DNA from: Bacteriovorax stolpii
GTDB lineage: Bacteria > Bdellovibrionota > Bacteriovoracia > Bacteriovoracales > Bacteriovoracaceae
Direction: 5' to 3'
DNA length: 10,302 nt
Assembly: GCA_945890905.1 (NCBI GenBank)
Contig: CAMDDI010000113.1
Coordinates: 1 to 10,302 of the forward strand
In this document: piece after piece, positions 6,359 to 10,302 of the stretch
How positions within the stretch are numbered: the stretch's first letter is position 1
How the letters are laid out: each line of letters starts with the position of its first letter
Program-made: the position numbers and the translations under genes
Notes under the pieces: generated by a model
The model's input: only the letters and a program-made list of their open reading frames with translations
Told to the model about the DNA's origin: nothing
Database searches by the model: none

Positions 6359-7168
6359 GTGAAAAAGATCTTCTGTATCTCTCTGATTTTGGCCTTCAAT
6401 GTCAGTCTAGCATTTGCTCAAGATGCCACAGGCCTATATGAAGACGGGCCAGAATTTTTCAAGCCTCAAGTTGAACACAATCGCCAATTTCCTTCTCAGA
6501 AAAATTTAAGACTACGTCCGCGAAGATCTCAGGCCATATGGGGAATTGTTTTTGAGTTAATGAATGCCGATGGCACTTCAACAGTATTAACGGACTTAAA
6601 TCGTGAGGCCTTGGTTAAACCTGCTTCAACCATGAAGCTCTTCACAGGTTGGTATGCCTATAAACGCTCTACACGTACAGATACCTATCTTTCAAAAATG
6701 CTCCGTGAAAGTGTGAATGACATGGCCGATCAAACTCTCAAAGCCACTGGTGGTAAAAAAGCTCTCAAAAAGTTTTATACTGAGAGGGGTGTTGATATGT
6801 CTGCCACAAGATTTATCCAGGCAGATGGATCAGGCTTGAGCTATGACAACAAAGCAACTTGTGGAGTTGAAATTGATCTTCTCAAACTTATGTATAGCGA
6901 TAAGTCTTATGATAATTTTAAAGTTTTACTCGCTCAACCAGGGGTAATAGGAACTCTCGAAAAAAGACTTCTCAATTTGGAAGGAAAAGTTTTTGCTAAG
7001 ACCGGTACTCTCAAATCCACAGCTTCTTTAACGGGATTTCTAGAGACCGATAAAGGTGTTGTAGTCTTCTGTATTCTCTCAGATTACTTATCTGGTGGAG
7101 TTAAAGAGGCCCGAGAGCGCATTGATAAAACGGTGACTGATTATTCTGATTTTATAGACAATATCTAA
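6359..7168 (+). CDS. D-Ala-D-Ala carboxypeptidase/endopeptidase of the PBP4 (S13) family, compact form
   Basis: A periplasmic serine peptidase acting on peptidoglycan cross-links or the terminal D-Ala. The 269-residue product has a signal peptide (1-20, ending LAFA). It carries the three penicillin-binding motifs: SxxK as PASTMK (Ser90, Lys93), SxN as ESVNDMAD (Ser118, Asn120) and KTG in AKTGTL (214-216). S13 hallmarks ADGSGLSYDN (155-164) and GVIGTLEKRL (195-204) favour PBP4/DacB over S11 or class C enzymes. In E. coli DacB about 240 residues separate the nucleophile from SxN; here it is 28, so the inserted extra domains are missing altogether. The frame is continuous, with no sign of decay. 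The start is a GTG with no SD and a TATAGT box six bases upstream. Its stop is three bases from the flagellin stop. Whether it keeps carboxypeptidase activity is not known. Confidence 0.9.
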   Translation: MKKIFCISLILAFNVSLAFAQDATGLYEDGPEFFKPQVEHNRQFPSQKNLRLRPRRSQAIWGIVFELMNADGTSTVLTDLNREALVKPASTMKLFTGWYAYKRSTRTDTYLSKMLRESVNDMADQTLKATGGKKALKKFYTERGVDMSATRFIQADGSGLSYDNKATCGVEIDLLKLMYSDKSYDNFKVLLAQPGVIGTLEKRLLNLEGKVFAKTGTLKSTASLTGFLETDKGVVVFCILSDYLSGGVKEARERIDKTVTDYSDFIDNI

Positions 7169-7171
7169 CTC

Positions 7172-8005
7172 CTACTCAATCAACTTTAGAACTGTCTTAG
7201 GCGAAGAGTTCGCTTGTGCTAGCATTGCTGTGCTGGCCTGGCCGACGATTTGATTGCGCGCCATTCTAGAAGTTTCTTCGGCGTAATCCAAGTCACGAAT
7301 ACGACTATTGGCCTGGGCCATATTCTCAGTGTACACACCTAAATTATTTGAGCTGGTATTTAAGCGGTTTTGAATCGAGCCTAAGAGCGCTCGCTGGCTA
7401 CCAAGTTTACTTAAGGCCCCGTCCACCATTCCTAAGCTTTGCTGAGCTCCGTACTTAGAAGTAATAGTAGCAGATGAAACTCCTAATGAATCAACGCCTG
7501 AGTTAAATTTGCTGGCGTTAAAGGTAATGTGATCGTCCTCACTATCCGCTCCCACTCCTACCTGAAAGTTCAACTCATTACCTGAACCATTGAGAAGTTT
7601 TTTCCCGTTATACTCAGTGGAACGGGAAATTCTCTCTAGCTCTTGCTTGATATGCTCATACTCAAGGCTTGCCTTATCTCGGTCTGAATCCATCAAGGTA
7701 TCAGTTGCAGCTTGCATGGAGAGCTCTCGCATCCTCACCAGTAGACTCGCTGTCTCACTTAGGCCACCTTCGGCGACTTGGACAAGTGATATACCATCGT
7801 TGGCGTTACGGTTGGCCTGTCGAGAAGACCGAATCTCAGCTTTGAATTTTTCAGAAATGGCGAGCCCAGCAGCATCATCTGCTGCTCTAATGATTCGCTC
7901 ACCCGCCGCCAGTTTAGCAGAGCTATCCTGGGTGTCCCGGGTGACCTTACCTACCGCATTTTGAGCGGCCATAGAAGAAACGTTAGTATTAACTCTGATG
8001 CCCAA
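7172..8005 (-). CDS. fliC: Flagellin, short D0/D1 type, non-ATG start
   Basis: Filament subunit of 277 residues with conserved ends and almost no variable centre. Visible are RVNTNVSSMAAQ (4-15), GERIIRAADDAAGLAISEKF (35-54), NRNANDGISLVQVAEG (66-80), LVRMRELSMQAA (89-100), YNGKKLLNG (132-140) and a D0 C-terminus with the RIRDLDYAEETSRMAR block (235-250), ending in SSPKTVLKLIE. The RMREL stretch keeps the residues that make many flagellins visible to TLR5. No ATG exists between the upstream gene's stop (8078) and the conserved N-terminus. The usual reading starts at TTG (8003-8005), but its only SD, AAAGGA, touches the TTG. An ATC two codons later has ideal SD spacing. It lies 72 bases after a small membrane-protein gene in the same frame and is probably cotranscribed from the sigma28-like promoter at 8307-8333. 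A weaker sigma28-like match (TCACATTC-N11-TCCGAAAA) lies in the 72-base gap. Confidence 0.95.
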   Translation of the reverse strand: MGIRVNTNVSSMAAQNAVGKVTRDTQDSSAKLAAGERIIRAADDAAGLAISEKFKAEIRSSRQANRNANDGISLVQVAEGGLSETASLLVRMRELSMQAATDTLMDSDRDKASLEYEHIKQELERISRSTEYNGKKLLNGSGNELNFQVGVGADSEDDHITFNASKFNSGVDSLGVSSATITSKYGAQQSLGMVDGALSKLGSQRALLGSIQNRLNTSSNNLGVYTENMAQANSRIRDLDYAEETSRMARNQIVGQASTAMLAQANSSPKTVLKLIE

Positions 8006-8077
8006 TCCTTTGAAGGTCCACTTTGGCTTTTCGGAAGGACTGGGCAGAATGTGAGAAGGGTCAAATGTCCGAGAGAA

Positions 8078-8278
8078 TCAGTTACGTATTAGTGAATAAG
8101 AAGAGAGCAGGGCCACTGTTAAACCAAGGTACATCAGACTTAAAACACCCATTTCTTTGAATGACGTCTTCTTAGATAGACCTTTTGAAACTTGCGAAAT
8201 ATCCAGTCCATCGGCCCTGCGTTGTGTAGGCACCATAGAAACTGTCACAATTTTTTTGAATTTAACATTTTTGTTCAT
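8078..8278 (-). CDS. Small single-pass membrane protein upstream of flagellin
   Basis: A 66-residue product. The first 43 residues are polar and basic (MNKNVKFKKIVTVSMVPTQR, then a Lys/Ser-rich stretch) and should stay in the cytoplasm. They are followed by one hydrophobic helix (about 44-63, VLSLMYLGLTVALLSSYSLI) and a very short RN tail. The ATG at 8278 has a good SD (AGGAG, six-base spacer). A TTG directly before it is in frame but fits the SD less well. I recognise no family. A good sigma28-type promoter lies just upstream and the flagellin gene follows 72 bases downstream, so a flagellum-associated role is inferred. Being short and unfamiliar, it could still be a lineage-specific gene of another role, but start, SD and promoter all agree. 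Confidence 0.72.
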   Translation of the reverse strand: MNKNVKFKKIVTVSMVPTQRRADGLDISQVSKGLSKKTSFKEMGVLSLMYLGLTVALLSSYSLIRN

Positions 8279-8306
8279 CAATTCTCCTGTTGCTGGTGGG
8301 ACTTTT

Positions 8307-8333
8307 TTATCGTCATTCCCATTGCAAATCTTG
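8307..8333 (-). promoter_or_regulatory. Sigma28 (FliA)-type promoter for the small membrane protein and flagellin
   Basis: On the minus strand CAAGATTT (8326-8333) and GACGATAA (8307-8314) are separated by 11 bases. Against the enteric sigma28 consensus TAAAGTTT-N11-GCCGATAA this is 5/8 and 7/8 with exact spacing. Transcription would start near 8300, giving a leader of about 22 bases with the AGGAG site before the ATG at 8278. It lies between the DUF309 stop and the small gene. Confidence 0.6.
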
Positions 8334-8350
8334 AAGAAATTCTGGTTTAT

Positions 8351-8857
8351 TTAAACCCATTTTGGATGAACTTGGAACATCTGGATTTCGCTTGTAGCGA
8401 GCGTAGAATCAATTTGTTTAACAATAAAATCTAAGTCAAAACCCATAAATAAAACGCCTTCATTTTGTTTTACAGAGAGAAATAATTCACGCGCGCGCTC
8501 TAAATGTTCTATGGCGCTTTGTGGCTGATGAATATTAAGTTTCACTCCCGCGGCACCTAGTTTAATCATGCCTTTAAGAAAATCAGCTACACTGCCCACT
8601 CTGTGATGAGAGTTCCAGAGAGCTTCAAAGTAAACATGACTCTCCCAAAAATATCCGTGGTTAAAAAGATCTAGAGAATAACGTAAAAACTCGCTCTGAT
8701 CGGGAAATTTAAGATCAATTGTCTCTGAGACTGGATCACTTAGTCCTTCCATATGCCCCCCACTCTTTTTAGGATGAGGGTTCTCTCCAGGAATGAAGAT
8801 GTAAGTGGGAAAGTCTTTCTGAGGGAGATAGCGTTTCATAGAGTATGATCTTAGCAT
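8351..8857 (-). CDS. DUF309-domain protein
   Basis: A 168-residue cytoplasmic protein. The DUF309 helical core is at about 57-128: FLRYSLDLFNHGYFWESHVYFEALW (57-81, read in pieces as 'LFN.GYFWE.H' and 'E.LW'), FLKGMIKLGAAGVKLNIHQP (93-112) and AIEHLERARELF (115-126). Family members share an 'E.H...E..W' metal-site-like helix, but no biochemical role is established to my knowledge. The N-terminal FPTYIFIPGENPHPKKSGGH (16-35) resembles the 'PGxxPHP...GH' leader seen in some DUF309 proteins. The last 40 residues (GFDLDFIVKQIDSTL) match nothing I know. The ATG at 8857 has AGGGGG with a six-base spacer; a second in-frame ATG at 8839 lacks one. It is divergent from the FecR gene across 49 bases, and 72 bases separate its stop from the next gene downstream. 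Confidence 0.85.
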   Translation of the reverse strand: MLRSYSMKRYLPQKDFPTYIFIPGENPHPKKSGGHMEGLSDPVSETIDLKFPDQSEFLRYSLDLFNHGYFWESHVYFEALWNSHHRVGSVADFLKGMIKLGAAGVKLNIHQPQSAIEHLERARELFLSVKQNEGVLFMGFDLDFIVKQIDSTLATSEIQMFQVHPKWV

Positions 8858-8871
8858 ACAAAGCCCCCTGG

Positions 8872-8900
8872 TTGACGAGACTTCGAACCTGCTCTACCCT
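8872..8900 (+). promoter_or_regulatory. Promoter of the FecR-domain gene (TTGACG-N17-TACCCT)
   Basis: TTGACG (8872-8877, 5/6 to the -35 consensus) is followed after exactly 17 bases by TACCCT (8895-8900, matching TANNNT). The -10 lies six bases before the ATG at 8907, so the predicted transcript begins at the start codon. No SD is present. This is the best -35/-10 pair of the leaderless set. Confidence 0.55.
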
Positions 8901-8906
8901 TTTATT

Positions 8907-9782
8907 ATGAAAATATTTTTTATGTTACTTGCTTGTATCTCCCCTCTAATGGCACAGGACTTTAAGTTTGATCCTGCTAAAGGAAAGGCCATTCCCACTT
9001 ACATCGCTCAAATCACGGTGATGAAAGGTAAGGTCCAGAAGATGAGTAAAGGATCTACTAGTGATGTTCAACCAGGTGAGCGGTTTAACAAAGGTGACTC
9101 CATCATTACCAATGAGAAATCTTTTGTGAAACTTCTGGTAGTGGATGACACCATCTTATCCCTAGGTCCTAAATCAGAAATTAATTTTGAAGATTTTGAT
9201 TTCACTGAAAAGACTGATCGTAAGATTGTTTATAATTTTATCAAAGGTCAGCTAACAGGACATGTGAAAAACAAGGCCAAAGAAAACGACATCGTAGTGA
9301 AAACAAAAATGGCTTCCATGGGTATCCGAGGCACACAAATTCTTGTGAATCATGAAAGCCGAGGAAAAGTCGATATCTCCGAATTTGCACTTCTTACAGG
9401 AAGTGCTGAAGTGGTGGATGGAAAAAGCACTAAGTATCCACTCAAGAAAGGTGACCGCGTCGTTTTTGTTCAAGACAACACCAATAACAAAGGTGCCAGT
9501 GAGCAAGGGAGCATTCCTCGTGAGCGCTTTAATGAACTAAACCGCGAAGATATTGATGAAGAAAAAGACTTCAGACCTTTTATGAAATACTTTGAACCCA
9601 CTGATGTGGCAGCTGAATCTGCAATTCAACCCTTCTTTCATTCTGAGCCTGAATTTGTATCCGAAGTTACTGCTGAAAGATCGGCCAATTCTGGAGCGAA
9701 GAAAACTGATGAGAAACCAGGACTCAAACAAAATCTAAAAAAGCTTAACGAAAAGCTTAGAGAATATCAAAAGCACAAATAA
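8907..9782 (+). CDS. Exported FecR-domain protein, orphan (no sigma factor or TonB receptor nearby)
   Basis: A 291-residue product with a signal peptide (1-16, ending PLMA) and no membrane anchor, so probably periplasmic. The FecR-type beta domain covers about 55-170: QPGERFNKGDSIITNEKSFV (55-74, in pieces), LVVDDTILSLGPKSEI, GQLTGHV and the hallmark VVKTKMASMGIRGTQ (130-144), the counterpart of 'V.TP.A..GVRGT'. The last 80 residues are charged and probably disordered, ending in a short helix (LKQNLKKLNEKLREYQKHK). FecR of the iron-citrate system is an inner-membrane anti-sigma factor. This protein instead resembles the free periplasmic FecR-domain proteins, so signalling of that type is not implied. 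The ATG follows a TACCCT box with no SD. A strong hairpin terminator follows the stop. Confidence 0.9.
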   Translation: MKIFFMLLACISPLMAQDFKFDPAKGKAIPTYIAQITVMKGKVQKMSKGSTSDVQPGERFNKGDSIITNEKSFVKLLVVDDTILSLGPKSEINFEDFDFTEKTDRKIVYNFIKGQLTGHVKNKAKENDIVVKTKMASMGIRGTQILVNHESRGKVDISEFALLTGSAEVVDGKSTKYPLKKGDRVVFVQDNTNNKGASEQGSIPRERFNELNREDIDEEKDFRPFMKYFEPTDVAAESAIQPFFHSEPEFVSEVTAERSANSGAKKTDEKPGLKQNLKKLNEKLREYQKHK

Positions 9783-9818
9783 AAAAAGGCCCGCTTAAAA
9801 ATAAGCGGGCGCTTTTTT
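9781..9818. terminator. Bidirectional rho-independent terminator
   Basis: A perfect nine-base stem, GCCCGCTTA (9789-9797) and TAAGCGGGC (9802-9810), with an AAAA loop. It is flanked by A7 on the left (9781-9787) and T6 on the right (9813-9818). It can terminate the FecR gene on the plus strand and the small exported-protein gene (stop at 9827-9829) on the minus strand. Confidence 0.95.
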
Positions 9819-9826
9819 ATTACTCA

Positions 9827-10183
9827 TTATTTTCCTCTATTGCCGGATTTATCATGGGCATTGTATCTTTGCTCAGTTGAGCCAGAGTGAATCGTTTGAT
9901 CACCTTCAGCTCTCTTCATAGGCTTGCGATTTCGAACATGATTATGAGGATGCATCCGTCTGGCCGGAGCAGCTTCTTCTCGCTGAATCATCGGAGACGA
10001 GGGTGCTAGTCGATCTTTATAAATGACACGGTCTCTATAGATCACTTTTGGTTTTGGTTTAAATCCATTTCTTATGTCTGATCTTTCATCATAAGCTCGG
10101 GTCTGTTCTTCATTCATCGTTACTGTAGCAAGTGCCCCAGACGTAATTAAAAAAGAGCAAACAGCTAAACTTAATAATTTCAT
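9827..10183 (-). CDS. Small exported basic protein, unrecognised
   Basis: A 118-residue product with a signal peptide (1-19, ending SGALA). The mature part is low-complexity and rich in Arg, Lys, His, Pro and Asn, with no Cys, Trp or hydrophobic segment. A near-repeat VIYRDR/VIYKDR (47-58) stands out, followed by a His/Arg stretch (RRMHPHNHVRNRK, 75-87). It is probably an intrinsically disordered periplasmic or surface protein; no family is recognised. The ATG at 10183 has a strong SD (AAAGGAG, five-base spacer). A sigma54-like site lies 47-62 bases upstream. Downstream it ends in the shared hairpin terminator. The upstream edge of the window looks like half of another terminator, so it is probably transcribed alone. 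Confidence 0.8.
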   Translation of the reverse strand: MKLLSLAVCSFLITSGALATVTMNEEQTRAYDERSDIRNGFKPKPKVIYRDRVIYKDRLAPSSPMIQREEAAPARRMHPHNHVRNRKPMKRAEGDQTIHSGSTEQRYNAHDKSGNRGK

Positions 10184-10229
10184 GACAACTCCTTTAAGTA
10201 TGTTTTCGAATTCACTACCAAAATGAATA

Positions 10230-10245
10230 AGCAGGTTTCATGCCA
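10230..10245 (-). promoter_or_regulatory. Candidate sigma54 promoter of the small exported-protein gene (TGGCAT-N5-CTGCT)
   Basis: On the minus strand TGGCAT (10240-10245) is followed after five bases by CTGCT (10230-10234), giving the exact GG-N10-GC spacing of sigma54 promoters (consensus TGGCAC-N5-TTGCW). There is one transition in each element. Transcription would start near 10219, leaving a leader of about 36 bases that holds the SD. No clear sigma70 -10/-35 pair was found in this 119-base region. Confidence 0.5.
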
Positions 10246-10288
10246 TACTGAAGTCCAATATATCGATTCTTAAGACTCAATTACGGAT

Positions 10289-10302
10289 AAAAAGCCCCGC
10301 AA
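10289..10302 (-). terminator. Probable half of a hairpin terminator cut by the window edge
   Basis: Read on the minus strand, the window begins with TTGCGGGGCTTTTTATC: a GC-rich arm (10294-10300) followed by T5 (10289-10293). This is what the 3' arm and T-tract of a rho-independent terminator of an upstream minus-strand gene would look like. The other arm is outside the window, so this is unproven. Confidence 0.4.

Noticed and set aside
7590..7964. 124-codon plus-strand frame inside flagellin
   Set aside because: Antisense shadow; Ser/Ala/Leu-rich product typical of reversed flagellin codons.
8006..8077. Second sigma28 promoter directly before flagellin (TCACATTC-N11-TCCGAAAA)
   Set aside because: Only about 10 of 16 bases match, and the stronger match upstream of the small gene can serve both. 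Not excluded, but too weak to list as a feature.
1..10302. CRISPR array, insertion sequence, tRNA/rRNA gene, phage or defence system
   Set aside because: No spaced direct repeats, transposase motifs, cloverleaf-like sequences or nuclease/abortive-infection domains were seen. Gene content and base composition look uniform.

Overview
The window is an ordinary-looking chromosomal segment of roughly 40% GC from a flagellated Gram-negative bacterium. Five complete genes, plus one cut by the left edge, carry N-terminal signal peptides. There is a short 277-residue flagellin, an FHA-plus-membrane-segment protein, an orphan FecR-domain protein and an E. coli-type SerA. Together these fit Bdellovibrionota (Bdellovibrio/Bacteriovorax-like predators) best. 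That assignment is inferred from gene style, because no rRNA or other marker is present. I see no insertion sequence, phage gene, CRISPR array, tRNA or rRNA.

Layout: (1) 1-429, minus, the 5' part of an exported protein cut by the window edge. (2) 506-1018, minus, an exported MsrB, divergent from (3) 1159-1773, plus, an FHA protein with one membrane segment. (4) A minus-strand pair, 2938-2495 (YiiD-C type hotdog thioesterase) and 2485-1775 (unknown helical protein). It is divergent from (5) serA, 2968-4182, plus. (6) A minus-strand pair, 5713-5477 (small coiled-coil protein) and 5490-4183 (DEAD-box helicase with a TTG start), divergent from (7) 5790-6299, plus, a Cys-rich zinc-finger protein. 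(8) 6359-7168, plus, an unusually compact PBP4-type peptidase. (9) 8278-8078 (66-residue membrane protein) and 8005-7172 (flagellin), minus, with a sigma28-like promoter in front of the small gene. (10) 8857-8351, minus, DUF309, divergent from (11) 8907-9782, plus, FecR-domain protein. (12) A bidirectional hairpin terminator at 9781-9818. (13) 10183-9827, minus, a small exported basic protein with a sigma54-like promoter.

The genes do not form one pathway. They look like housekeeping and envelope functions: methionine sulfoxide repair, serine synthesis, RNA remodelling, peptidoglycan trimming and motility. The most informative signals are in the control regions. Six genes (msrB, FHA, serA, zinc finger, peptidase, FecR) have a -10-like hexamer exactly six bases before their start codon. 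Five of these six lack a Shine-Dalgarno site and look leaderless. The remaining complete genes have recognisable SD sites, although the flagellin's is badly spaced for its apparent TTG start. Three convergent gene pairs are separated by only 0-3 bases with no visible intrinsic terminator.
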